Shown: piece after piece, positions 14,301 through 29,300 of the stretch
Layout: every line of letters starts with the position of its first letter
How positions within the stretch are numbered: position 1 is the first letter of the stretch
Source of the DNA: Bombus terrestris
Lineage: Eukaryota > Arthropoda > Insecta > Hymenoptera > Apidae
Direction: 5' to 3'
DNA: 64,000 bases
Assembly: GCF_910591885.1 (NCBI RefSeq)
Contig: NC_063275.1
Span: forward strand, 22,928,501 to 22,992,500
Notes under the pieces: model-generated
What the model saw: the letters and a program-made list of their open reading frames with translations, nothing else
What the model was told of the DNA's origin: nothing
Databases searched by the model: none
Translations under genes and position numbers: made by a program

Positions 14301-17300
14301 CCGCCGAATTTCGTTCGCACGTGCACCGATCGCGATGCCACCGAAGGAAAAATGACCAGGTACGTTTCGCGTATACTTTCGAATTGTTCAATTTTGAGGA
14401 AGATAATAATTATTTTTTGGAATGTTAAAAATCTTACGACAATGGTAGAAAAATATGTGTGTGATAGTTGACGAAGCAGAATTTTTATTATTTTTTATGG
14501 ATCGTTTAGTCTCTTATTGTTATTACTTTCGGTCTTCTTACAACTTAAAAATCTTGCAGCGTACGTGAAAATACGCGCCATAAAAGTTGACACTATCTTT
14601 GTGTCATTTCATACTTTTCATTTAGTGTTGCAACAAAAATGTTATCCATCTGACAGAAATTTAAAATCGTAAAAAGAACACAGAAGAATATTTCTACCGT
14701 TGGTTAATTAACAATTGGACCAATATTTTATTATTTGCTAATAAATTAAAAAAAATTGCTGACCAATATTTTATTATTAGCAGATAAAATATAGCACCAG
14801 TTATAAAATATAGCATTCTATAAAATAGGATAGTATTCATTGTACTGCTCTATGTTACTCTGTCTTTGCCTACTTTCCACTTTTACATCGGCCTACCATT
14901 CTTCTCTACGTAGAGACAATTCTCAAAATGAAGAAATTAAGAATCACATGCAAGAATAACACGTGACTTTCAGGTTTGACTGCCGCGTAACCGGCCGTCC
15001 GTACCCCGAGGTGACATGGTACATAAACGGTCAGCAAGTAGTCAACGACCTGACCCACAAGATCCTCGTGAACGAGTCTGGTAATAATTCATTGATGATC
15101 ACGAACGTGAGCCGCGCGGACGCCGGCGTCGTGACCTGTGTCGCTAGGAACAAGGCTGGCGAAACCTCGTTCCAGTGTAACTTGAACGTGATCGAGAAAG
15201 AACAAGTTGTCGCGCCAAAATTCGTGGAACGATTCACAACAACGAATGTAAAAGAGGGAGAACCGGTTGTTTTCATGGCTCGTGCGGTTGGCACTCCTGT
15301 ACCGCGTATCACCTGGCAGAAGGTGAGTTAATTAGCGTTTCAAAATTAACATACAGTGGTTTTCCTGAAAGATGAAATTCTTCATTCGAAAACTACAATT
15401 CTTCGTCGACGTCGGTTTTAAAAGGTGGTTCGATCAAATTGAAGTAACAATTCTAAAAAAATCCTGACTTATTCATAGAAATGAAACGAAAATTAAATTC
15501 GCCAGAAACTGAGCCTTTTTGCGTCTGTAGGCGAGATTTCTTGCGATATTGTTTATGGTATGCTTTGAATAACAACGTCGAACGTCGAATGGACGTGAAA
15601 GAAAAATAAAAAATAAAAATGAGAAAATGGGAAGAAGCGATAAAAATAAATTTTCTTGATATCTGTTAACATAGGATGGAGTGCCGATAACACCTGGACC
15701 GGACGTGCGTATTTCAACGGATGGTAGCGGAGCATCAACTTTAGATATACCCTACGCAAAAATGTCAGATGCCGCTTGGTACCAGTGCACGGCGCAGAAT
15801 GTAGCTGGCTCTACCGCCACCCGAGCACGGCTCTTCGTGGAAACACCGAAAGGAGTAGCCCCCGAACCAAGACGCCTGAACTTACCCCGACCGACGAAAG
15901 TCATCGAACCAGAGTAAGCTTCAATTCTATTTGTGCAAATATTAATTGCTATTTAAACATCGTATTCGTTTATTTTCTAGCACATTATATTTTTAATAAT
16001 ATAATTATACGATATTGAATTTTGAAATCCAATATTAAAATTTGATCAAACGAGATATTAATATATTATAATTTTATTTTTATGCAAACCAAAGGAAAAT
16101 AGATGGTAGGGTTTTAATAAAATTTATATCTCGTTTATAAAGACTGGAGGTAACGATAAAATCGATTACAGACCAGCGCCTGGCCCCGAAGTGATTTATT
16201 TGAGACACGTGGAACGCGCCAAGCCATATTTGCCTCCACCCGAGGAAGATAGAGTTTATCCACCACCACGTTTCATCATACCGTTGAAGGACGTCCATCA
16301 GATCGAGGGTGGACGAATTCACTTCGAGGCCAGAATCGAACCGGTGGGCGATCCCACCATGAGGGTAGAGTGGTACGTCAATGGACGAGCTCTTGATGCG
16401 AGTAAGTAACTTTCTGAAATATTAATGTAATATCCTGAAGATTATTCATATACATATTTCGATGTTTGAATCTTCGAATCTTCATATGTTCGGAATTTCA
16501 AACTTTTAAATTTGTTAATCTCCAAATTTTTAAAATTCCGAAGTCTCGAATCTTTGAACTTGAAATTTTCCAGTTTATCAATTTTATCGTATCATATCTA
16601 TCGATTTTAGGTTCCCGTGCGACTTCTATCTTCCGATTTGGCTTCATCTCTCTCGACTTAATTAGCATCGTTCTTCAAGACAGCGGCGAATATTTATGCC
16701 GCGTCGTGAGTTCGACCGGAGTCGCCGAATCTCGAGCTACCCTCAGCGTGACACGTGAGTTTTCGTTATTTACTTAAATTTCTTATCTCTCTGTTCTCAC
16801 AATCCGGAAGCTACCAATATTCTCTCGAGATCAGAAAATTGTGACAATGTTAAATAACAAAAAAATCTCATTGTAGCACGCGCAACAATCGAACAGGCTA
16901 GCCAACACCCCGATAGCCTTCAATATATTCAACAGCTCGAGGATTACAGCAAGTACCAAAGGCAGGAGAGTGTGGAGGAGATCTCTTCACAGCGGCCGGC
17001 CTTCATCCGACCACTCCAGGATCTAGGAGAGCTACAGGAAGGTCGTAACGCTCATTTTGAAGCGCAACTGACACCTGTAAGCGATCCCACGATGAAAGTG
17101 GAGTGGTACAAGGATGGCAGGCCAATCACAGCTAGTAAGTACATTTCCAATGTATCCAAATTATCAACGATACTAGGGTTTCTAGGTTATTTTTAATAAT
17201 TAACAATTCATTATTTAATATAATATAATTAATCATTAAGAATATTTACATAAATTCTGTTTATCTGTCTTTTCGTTATTTCTCACTACGTTTTCTCTTT

Positions 17301-20300
17301 TTACAAGATTTTAACGAATAATAATTATACCTAGGCTCAAGAATCACAACCATCTTCAACTTCGGGTACGTCTCGCTCAATATATTGCACCTACGAGCTG
17401 AAGATGCCGGTTCTTATACTGTCAGAGCTGTGAACCGCTTGGGAGAGGCCGTCAGCTCCGCGTCTCTTCGTGTCTTTGGTAAATGTCGTGAAATAACATC
17501 GTCTCTATATATTGAATAATAGTATCTGAAAGAATATTTAATTACATTGTACGTGTTATCGGATCATTGTAGCACGCACAAGCGTTACTACTGATCTGGG
17601 AATCCCCGAGCAACAAAGGTATATCGAGGCTGCCGAGGAATTGGAAGCCTATCAACAGGCTATGCACCAGAAATACGTACAGCAACAGCCTGAACCGACT
17701 AGCCCACCGGAATTCAAATCTCCTATCAAGGATCAAAACAACATACGAGAAGGCGGATTTGCTCATTTCGAAGCACGTCTAGAACCAGTCGGCGATTCTG
17801 ATTTGAGAGTCGAATGGCTCAAGGACGGACGCCCTGTAGAAGCAAGTAAGTAGAATCTTTTTCTATATTCTGCTGCAAAGTATGCTGCATGTTGCAGTTT
17901 AATAAATCCTTTGCACTTACATACATAATATTTGGAGTTATAGAATCGTGGAATTTTTAGATCATAGAATGATGGAAAAACATTGCAGAATTCTAAGAGT
18001 ATTACAATCAGAACCTAAGATTGTGAGATTGTAAAATTAAAAATCTTACGATCTTTCGATGCTAAATATTGAAGATTCTGAAATTGACGAAGCAATCAAA
18101 TTTTAGGACAATTTTAGGATAAAATATTGTAGTTCTGAAATGTTAAGGTGTAAGATTCGTACCGTTTCAAAGAGAAATAATAATTACAAAGTTACAAATT
18201 AGAAAATCATGGAATTCTACAATCCCAAAATTTTCAATCGTTAAACTTCAAAATTCTGGAATTCTAGAATTTTAAAACAGAGATTGAACTAAAATTACGA
18301 TATCGCAAGATATCAAAATTCTATAATTCCAAAATTCCAACACCCTGAAATCCCTAGAAATATATTGCCAGAATTTTCATGCAAAATTCCAATATAGAAT
18401 TTTCAAATTACAAAACTCTCCAATGCCAAGTGTCAAGAAATCCAACATTTCCATAATTTCAATCACACGAACGAAAATTTTCCCTTCAGGTTCACGGATC
18501 ACGACATTCTTCAACTTCGGTTACGTGGCATTGACCATCAAATACGTAACCATTCACGACGTTGGTATATACACTTGCCGCGCATACAACCGCGTCGGTG
18601 AAGCACATACAACCGCTCAACTGAGCGTCATCAGCAAGAACGATGTCATCTATGACAGTCAACATCCGACCGGACTTCAGAAGATTCAAACTTTGGAAGA
18701 TTCCAGCAGATATTCGCGACAAGTTCAAGAAGAAACACAAGTAACTCAAGCACCACGATTTTTGGGCAACCTGAAGGGTACTAACAAGATCGTTGAAGGT
18801 CAACGTGCTCATTTCGAGGCTCGTGTGGAACCTCAGAGCGATTTAACTATGACAATCGAATGGTACCACAATGGAAAATCTATCACTGCTGCAAATAGAA
18901 TTCAAACATATCACGACTTTGGATACGTGGCTATAGATATTCTTCAGGTCAGACCTGAAGACGCTGGTACTTACACTGTGGTCGCTAGAAATGCTCTTGG
19001 AGAAGCTAAATTGTCCGCCACGATGATCGTGGAGAGTAAGTTTTTGAAATTTCGTTATACGTAGGTGTATGGTGAGAAACAATAAGCAGGTCAATGTAGA
19101 TAAATGTTAAAAATCGTCGTTCTAAAGCGTGTTTATAAATATTCATACATTTACGATAAAATGGACGCATATTCGTTCTAGTTGTGTCTTAATGAGATTT
19201 TTCAGTTCTTTGATGAAATAGTATCTTCGGTTTAGTTATGCTTAGTTATATTTAGAGTCGTTTGAAGTCTTCTTTCCATGTATATTATATAATTACCTAT
19301 TATTTTATTTTATTTTATCAAATAAACTATCTCTAAACAATTTATTCTTATAGACGATTTTGTTCATTCTTCGCGCGTCTAGACGATCCAATACATTTCA
19401 CGAAATAGATCGAAGATAATAAAATAGTTCTATCGCAGTCTCGAATTTGCAACAACTTTTATCATGAATTTCGGAAAACGATTGGATCAGAGAATTACTT
19501 TATAGTACTTAAAAAAAATGTCAAGTTTTATATAAAATTTCCAACATTAAATTTTATAATATTAGTCATAGATTTATACAATAGTATCGTAGAATATTAA
19601 ATATAGCATATATAGCAGAAGTATAGAATATTAAATATAACATATAGCAGAACTATATAGTATCAAATATATATTCTACCAAACGCCATAATATAATCTT
19701 ATTTTTTTAATAATAGCACGCTCAAGCGTCGATACCAGCAGTATGCATCGCACTTCCTACGAGAAGACTCAGCGTCTCGAAGAATCGAAATTCGTCGAGC
19801 CCCAATATCACATCGAGGAAATTTCAAAATCAAAGCCAATATTCGTGCAGCCATTGAGCGATCCTAAACCAGTGAGCGAGGGCAAGAACATTCACTTAGA
19901 ATGTCGTTTGGAACCCATGGGCGACCCAACGATGAGAGTCGAATGGTTCCAAAATGGTCGTCCGGTTACCGTTGGCTCCAGATTTAGAACTTACTACGAT
20001 TTTGGTTTCGTCGCTTTGGACATCGTGCATTCGACTATCCTCGACTCTGGCGAATATACTGTCAGAGCCACCAATCATCTTGGCACTGCTCATACCTCAG
20101 CCTGCGTCAGAGTAATCGGAAAGTCTGATGTTGTTACCGAAACTCAGCACGAGCAATCGCTCGAACAGATTCAAATGCTGGAAGATTCATCGAGGTTTGT
20201 AATATTTAATGGAGTTTATAGTAGAACTATAAAATGAGGTATGGAATTTTTGCTTTTACGAGCGCTAAAAATATGTGAATATTTTTGGCGAATTTAACGT

Positions 20301-23300
20301 TCTCTTTTAATGGAACGGAGATACGTCTGTATATATACGAGTGTTTATTTATTTTCGTCCTAACAGTTTAAATATAATTTAGTCGATCTGTATTGGTACA
20401 TTTAAAGTTGTATTATGTGTAGATAGCGTTAAGAGTATCATAAGACCAAAATCTATGCGAAGATTTCTAGAAAGCGATTTGGTCGAAACTCAATTGGAAA
20501 TTCAAACTTCCTCCCTTTTCTAGACTCGAATATTTCTTACGAAACGTTAAACTGAATTTTTAGATTTACTTTAAATTTAGTAATTTCATTTAGTTTCAAT
20601 GCTTACATGTTTCTACAATTCCTTGCTTTTTAATAAAGAATATCAAATAGTCTTCTTTCGTTGAACAGTCGAATTGGGTCTTCGATTTGAATTCTAAAAA
20701 ATGTGTATTATGCGAGTGGCCCAGAAAACACACTACTCAACTCTATAAATTGAAAGCTAATTTACGATTTCTTCAAAAAATTTCCTTCGGCATACGTAAA
20801 CCCATGGAAATTAGAAACCCATGGAAAGTAGAATTACCGAGTATCAAGTACCAAGTATAATACGATATAAGGCCTTTATTATTGTCACGATAGTCATATA
20901 AACTTATGTTTCAACGCGCAGATATCGCAAGACCCAGCAAGAAGAAGTGACAGTGATGCAGCCCCCGCAATTCACTCGTCCTTTGCACAACATCGAAACG
21001 GTGGAACTGACCAACGTTCACCTCGAGTGTCGTCTTCAGCCAGTTGGCGACGCTAGCATGAAAGTGGAATGGTTCGTCAATGGAAGACCAGTGAAGACTG
21101 GCCACAGATTCAGACCATCTTACGAATTCGATTACGTCGCCCTTGATATCTTGGGCGTTTATCCCGAAGATTCAGGCGTGTACACCTGCCAAGCTAGAAA
21201 TCAACTGGGAGAAGCCGTCACTTCCTGTTCAGTGAGAGTACACGCTAAGAAAGATTTACTCCTGGAGTCTCAACATCCTGAAGGTTTGGAAAGAATACAA
21301 TACTTGGAAGATGCTTCCAGATACAAGAGACAGGAACTGGTTGACGAAGTGGTGAATGTTAAACCGAGATTCATCACAGCTCCGAAAAATCAAGAAAATC
21401 TTCGCGAAGGACAACACGCTCATTTCGAGTGCAAACTGGAACCTGTAACGGACTCGAACTTGAAAGTTGAATGGTTCAAGAACGGTCGTCCGGTTACAAT
21501 AGGTAAATGAAGTTTCGTAATAATATTTTAAGCAATGAAGCTTTAAGAGTTTGGATTTATAGATTAACTTCGTAGAAATAACAATTATCAATGATCTAAA
21601 CGCTTGATGATCCGTAAGAATTTAGACGTAGAAACTAGCCATTGTATCTACCAAATTACATATATCTGGGTTGGTAACTAAATGATTGCGGATTTTGTCA
21701 ATAGCTGGTAATGACAAAATCCGCAATCACTTAGTTACCAACCCAATAGATCCAAACTAGATGTAGTTGTAGATCCAATTAGATTTTCACATTATAATTA
21801 GATGCGTTAATTAAATAGGTGTTAGATTCGTAAAGTGCTTTGATTTTTAGAACTCGGAGTTTAACCTTCTTCCTTCTTCTTGAAATTTCGTTTTTTTATT
21901 TCTTAAGAGAAATATATTAAGTTGTTCGAAAAGTTTCTTTCGTTTCATAAGGTCATAATAGATGAACAACAATTTCTGTTTTATATTATTTTATTGAATT
22001 AGGTATGATCCATTTTATTATTATTATGTACGTGCATAATTCAATAAACTAATATAAAACAAAAAACATTATGCAAGGAAACCTCTTGGACAACCTAATG
22101 TAATACCATGATACCTGTATTTTCAATTACAAAGCTTTCTTGCTTGTTTTCTCTGAATTAATTTTTCTATTCGCCACTGCAACAAAAATATTGCAGTCTA
22201 ATATTTTAGATCTAACTACTTCAGGCTCACTTGATGCTATTTTGTAAAAAGAAATACAATTACAATGCAGAGTTTCTGAACTTTCCAATTCTGCGATAAA
22301 AAGGATGTTTTTCTTTTTATATTTTTATTTTTTCTAACTCAAGATATAATTTCTTAATTCCAGGACACCGATTCCGTCCAATCCACGATTTTGGCTACGT
22401 TGCCCTGGATGTAATCGACCTAATCGCCGAGGACTCGGGTACCTACACGTGTCGCGCTGTCAATCTGGTTGGCAGCGACGAAGTGTCCTGCACTCTAACT
22501 TGTCGATCAACCGCACAAGTTCTGACAGACACTCAGAACGAGATTGGTCTGGAACAAATTCATTACCTCGAAGACAGATCGAGATACCAACGTCGAGAAG
22601 ATATCGAGGAAACAACCACTCAAGCTCCAATTTTCACCACCTCCTTGAACAACGTTGAGATCAAAGAAGGTCAAAGAGCACACTTCGAGTGCAGGTTGAT
22701 CCCTGTGTCTGATGTAACGATGAAAGTCGAATGGTTCCATAATAATAAGCCTGTGAAAGCTGGCTCAAGATTCGTCGAGACTAATAGCTTTGGTTTCGTG
22801 GCCTTGGATATCATGTACGCCTATCCTGAAGACTCTGGTACTTACACCTGCCGAGCGAAGAATATCATAGGAGAGGCGATTACATCTGCAACTGCAGTTG
22901 TGCACTGTAAGTCCCCGTCCTCTTTCTTTGTTAGCTTCTGATTTTGAAAAGCTTCGTTGAAATTAATAAAATAGATATGAATTCTTTATGATTTTATAAT
23001 TTTATTATAAAAAAATAAAAAAGTTTAAACGTATTTTAATAATATTGTGATGTCAAATTTATAGTATTTTCTTTATAATTCTTTATGGCTTTATAATTTT
23101 ATCATAAAAAATAAAAAAGTTTAAACGTATTTTAATAATATTATGATGTAAAATTTATAGTATTAGATCAGAAAATTCAGTATTTAATTTATACTAATAA
23201 GTAAACTACTAATAAACATTAGTAATATATAAAATTTAAATTAGGAAATTTACGTAATTTATCACATGATATTTGCGTAATGGTGACTTAAATATAGAAC

Positions 23301-26300
23301 GTAAATTAGAAATCACGGAATTTGGAGAAATTTATATTTATATATCAGGCGCGTGAAAAATTTTGCAGTATATAGATAGATTTTTTTTTAAATTCTATCG
23401 GTAGTAAGTTTAAAAAATACATTTTCAAAAGAAGTTCTAATTATTAAAATTAAAGTAACTGCAATGGATTTGAACTTCTTGGGAAACAATTTCATGAAAG
23501 TCAGATAAATATATAAAATAGTCATGAAGCACATGAACACATAGCTAGTCACGTAGAAATTTCATATAAGTCAAGAATATTTATCCGCGATAATGCTCGA
23601 GTAGTATATTTGTTGGAAATATGCTTAAATTAAACAGATAAGTCATATATATGTTAATAATTCTCAAGAAGTTAATGGAATAAAAGATTTGATGAGGTGT
23701 TGTTTTTACTCGAACTTTTTGCCTGACATTCGTAACTGAGGTATTCATTTTTTTATTTTACCACACAGCGAAAAAGTCAATTTACACGGAAAGTCAAAAT
23801 GAAGAGACACTTCAACGTCTTCATTACTTGGAGGATACCTCGAGATACCAACGTAAAACTACGACCGAGGAAATCGTTACTCAAGCACCAGTTTTCACGA
23901 TGCCGATCAAGGACCTGAAAGTCGCTGAAAATCAAGCAGCTCATTTCGAAGCTCGAGTGATACCTGTCGGCGATTCAAAGCTCAAAGTCGAATGGTTGCG
24001 AAATGGAGTTCCCATAGCAGCTTGTAAGTTACGTTCCGACGTATTATAATTTCAAAATTCATTTTTCCACGCGTACTGTAATTTTGGCAAATACTTCAAT
24101 TTTCTAATCCGACAATAAACGCAATAAATCGCAGCGAATTAAATTGACAATTGTTCTCCGTGTTATCTCAAAATAAATTTTAGAATACTAATCCCGAAAT
24201 AAATTTCGAACAACCTTTTAAAGTTTTTAATTTACCAATAAGTTAATAGCTACTTATTAATTAAATTGATAATTACTTATTTTTCTATACCTTAAAAATT
24301 TCGTTAAAAATTCCTAATTTTTCCTTTGCTTTATTTTATTGAGATTTGAATTATATCCGAATTTCGCTCAAACAATAAAACTATCGTAAATGAAATAAAT
24401 TACTATATTTTCAATAGCCAATCGCGTGACAACGATGCACGATTTCGGATACGTCGCTCTAAACATGAAATACGTGAACCCTGAAGACTCAGGTACCTAC
24501 ACTTGCCGTGCAGTAAATGATCTTGGAGAGGCTGTAACATCAGCGACACTTTTCGTCCAGTGTGAGTATAGATTGTGCGCAGAACAGAAAATCATTTTGA
24601 AAATGAGGCTTCGATTTCGGTACTGCTTCTCATAAGCTATAATTCTAGCTTTCAAAACGTGTAGAAGCAGCTGCTTACACGTAGATATTTTTGTATTTTT
24701 GTGTGTAGCGATTTTTCCTATTTTTTCTTTTTTGGTGAAGTGTTGGTAGAACGTTTTTGAACGCTTCCACGAATATACTTTTTTGTACTACGAAATTCGC
24801 GAAGAAATGCAGAAGAAGATCTTTTATTCTTGGCCGCAGCTGAGTTTTCTTAAAAATTATTTCACATACATCATCGTTGATCACACATTAAGATTATAAT
24901 TTTTGTAGACATTTCGTATCGATCACGTACAGATCATTTTTTAATATAGTACCTTGCTTTTTTAACGACCCGCATCTTATGTCTTCATATTTTATATCAA
25001 ATGTTTAATATCTTTCGAAATTTCTTATTAAGATGAAACGATGATTAGTTAGAGTTGATCCTTTTGCTATGGAAAATTCACTTCAACTATACTTTACTAT
25101 AATAAATAAATAAACAGTAGTTCTTAACGACACTCTTCAACACATTTCAAGTTTCATTCTACATATTACGTTTCTATGCAATTTTCTAAATTTTCCAAAT
25201 ACAAATCTATTTTCCTCCGTGCAGTATATTCTCACATACCTCAATCTTAATTCCCCTGACACAAATTTATACCATGTTAATGATCAATAATTCTGTTAAA
25301 CGTTAATTATGTACACCAACGATCAAACGAATAATTCCATAAAAGATATTGTCACTCGCAAACAAAGTCAAACAAATTCAGCCTCAGTAGCAAAGGGATT
25401 AATCCTCCCATCGAAATCCAACATCAACCTACGTTACACCAAAGACGATCCATCGCCCGATGTAACATCCAGCGAAAATGTAATTTTCGCAAACCGTAAA
25501 AAGATCGTCCTAAAAAATGAAAAAAGAAAGAAACACTAAAAGTACCCATACCTTATTTTCACCTCGATCGAACATGTCACCGCTATTCACGACACGTGTA
25601 CAACGACACACTGACAAACCTATTCCCGAACACAGCCAAGGCGGCCCTGCAATTCGAGTCGCAGCACGAGAGCGCATTGTCGAAGATCCAGGCGCTGGAG
25701 GACACCAGCAGGTATCAACGACGCGAAGAAGAAGAGATCGTGGTAAAGGAGAAACCATCGTTCACGGTCCAACTAAACGGACCTACCAGCTTGGTCGAGG
25801 GACAAAGCGCACACTATGAGTGCCGTATCGAGCCCTACCCCGATCCAACTATGAAGGTGGAATGGTTCCACAATGGGAAACCATTATCCACCGGTCACAG
25901 GTACAGAACGACTTGTGACTTTGGATTCGCTGCGTTGGACGTGCTCACGGTATATGCTGAAGATTCTGGCACCTATACCTGCCAGGCCACCAATAGACTG
26001 GGATCGGCGAAGAGCTCGATTAATCTTGACGTGAAATGTAAGTAGTCGAGGGTGAAACAGAGACGAGGATCTCCCTCGAGGATTTTCCATGCTGTGTAAG
26101 TCGAGGGTGGCGGGGTAGAAGTATCGTGATAATTTCTTAAATTAATTATTATATATATTAATATAATTAATTATATTGATTGTTATATATTAACCATTAA
26201 TTAATTAAATTAATTACGGTTACTGCAATTTAATATCAGTATGGTAATATACGATAATGTACATTAATGTTATCGTATAGAAATTATTCGATATCGATTA

Positions 26301-29300
26301 AGGGTTGTCGCTTCAGCGCAGGACGAGGATTTATACGATTCTCATCCTTCGTGAGGAACATTGAAGAAATCTTTTTTTATTTGCTTCTGCTTCGAAGATG
26401 CGTGGAACAGGTGTCAAATCGTTGAAAAATAAAAAATAAAAATAATAATGTTGACACGAATATAGATAATAATAATGTTGAATCTATATCGAAGGTGTTA
26501 AGAACGAGCTAAAATTATATCGTATTCTGTAGTAAACGATTGTCATATTCTGTATACAGAAAGTTTTAAAGATACTTGTTCTCTGACTAAAAGTATTTTT
26601 AATAGCTTTCTCGAACCTTGAAAAATATTCCTGACTTTCAATGTGATTTATAAAACGAATAACTATTAAGTCACAATGGAAAGAGCGATACTTCTACGAA
26701 CGTCCACGTTGAAATCACGCACGGGGACAGCAGGTGGATGTAACCAAGCACTTTGTGTAACCTAGAGACCCTGTTTTTCCAATGCTTCTAGTTCTCCGTC
26801 GCTTAAATACGTAGTTCCTAGCTTTTGTAAATTGTACATACAGTGAATTACCACCCTTTTCTGGATGTTTCATCCTTGTTTTCTACCCTTTGTTTTATAT
26901 TTATTCTTTACTCGTTTACACCTCTTGTACGTTTCTGTGTCCCCGAAATACGAGAAAAGAACGATCTCCACGATTATTCTCGACCCTTCTGTCCTCCAAG
27001 CGAAATTACTATAACGAAAGAGAATGGATAATTGCATAAATGCCACGTTGCAGCTCGCTCCTCGATTATTCGCGAAACTCAACACGAAAGTGCCCTGAAG
27101 AAAATACAGTACCTAGAAGACGACTCGCGTTACAAACGCGTAGACGAAGAAGACTTGATCATCGCCGAGAAACCGAAATTCGGTCGTCCATTGAAGAACA
27201 TCGAACATTTGCCTGAAGGCAAAAGCGCCCATCTCGAGGCCACTCTAACGCCTGTCAACGATCCCACTATGGTGGTTGAATGGTACAGAGATGGCAGACC
27301 GATTCCTCAAGGACATAAATTCAAGACAACCTACGATTTTGGTTACGTGGCTCTCGATATTCTTTACGCCTATCCGGAAGACTCTGGAACTTACATGTGC
27401 AAGGCGAGGAACGCTGTTGGCGAGGCTGTTACCACTTGCGTCATCAGCGTTGACTGTAAGTGTTTAAAGAAATGTGGGATAAGTCTTTTGTGGATTAAAC
27501 AATTTAGGATATTGGGGGATAGTATTTTCTAAATTAACAAATTTAAGATATCGGGGACTAATATCTTGTGGATTAAGAAGTTTAAGATATTTGGGAATAG
27601 AATTTTATAGATTAAGAAATTTAAGGAATTGCAATAATGTTTTGGTGAAGATGTTGAGAATTTTGGAAACTAATGAGTGGCGTTTATAATTGAAAAATTT
27701 ATATATCGCGATGTGGTAGATTTAGAAAGCTAGTAAACGGTATTTAAAATTTCGAAGATTGGGAAATATTTTACACTGTAAAAAACTTATATGACAGTAG
27801 CCCTAGGATTTCTTTAGATTTTAAATTAATTTTTCATTGAGATAATAATATTATCTAGAGAATTTCTCTACAGATTTTTGTTACTATAAATGCAAATCTT
27901 AGCAATTACTAGACATTTGACAGTCTCGAATATGGAACAAATGTTATAACCTTTCGACTAATATCAAAATTTACAAGTTGCTCGGTATTTGCGTAAAAAT
28001 TTATTTGAAAAGGACAACAGATAAACAGCTGTCTATTCTTTCAAACAGCGAAACAAGGCCTGTATTTGGACACGTTAGACGCTCAGCGTTTGCAGAAGAT
28101 TCGCGAGCTAGAGACTGTAGAAGTGAAGCAAGAGATTGAAAAAGAGGTTGTACACCAGAAGCCTGTTTTCTTAACGCCATTGAACAACCTGGATCTAAAG
28201 GAGGGCGAACACGCTCACTTGGAATGCCGCGTCGAACCCATCAACGACCCAAATCTAAAGATAGAATGGTAACGAAATCGATCAATTAGAATTTATTGAA
28301 TTTCATTAACGTACAATGCAACTCTAATTAAATTTAAACTGCTGAATTTTATGCATTTGTGGTGCAATTGGATTGATTAGGATTGATTAATAGGTAACGA
28401 GAACTTGCTGCTGCAACCCGTCAAATATATTTGAAATAAATTAAATAAATTATAAATAAATATAGACAATGTCCAAAGTCGCTCGTACAAACGTATTCGC
28501 AAAGACAGTGTATAATCGGTCGCAGATAACTCGTAGATATTAATCGATAACTCGTATAATAACTGATTTATTCGATGGTTGCACGTAGCGGCGACATTGT
28601 TTTGCCCGGAGTTTATTTATTATTACATTAAGTGTACCCTAACGATCTTGATACTCCGAGGCAAAACAACATCTACTCATGTGCCGCTACACATTTCTGA
28701 AGCATTTAAACAAGCAAAAATGTACAAAATCCACATGATATAAAAAATATTCTCCAAGCGAAGTGCTTGTTTAAAGAACATTTAATGAAAGAAATAAATC
28801 ATTATGTAGATTGCATTTCATTTGGTAGTATTGATAAAAATATAGAATTGCATAAAAATCCGTAGTCTATTGATGTTAAATGTTTAAGCCTAATTATCAC
28901 AATGTTGGCGTTTAATTTGGACGAATTGAACGTTGTAATACAGGTTCGTAAATGGAGTTGCTGTAAGAACAGGACATCGCTTCCGCAAAACACACGACTT
29001 TGGTTATGTGGCTCTTGATATTCTTTATACATATGCCGAAGATTCTGGTACCTACATGTGCAAGGCTACCAATTTAGCTGGCGAGGCTGTCAACACTTGC
29101 ACCATCAAAGTTGGCTGTAAGTTATGTGATTTAAAATTCAAGCTTTCGTAACGAGTACAATGAGAAGGAAGAAATTAGAAATGATAGATTTCAAATATAA
29201 CGCGATTTAATTGAATATTACCTTTAATTACCTTACCTTTTTATTTAATTCTTTTATTTTGTTTTTATTTAAGTAAATATTGTAACATCAGTTTCTAACT

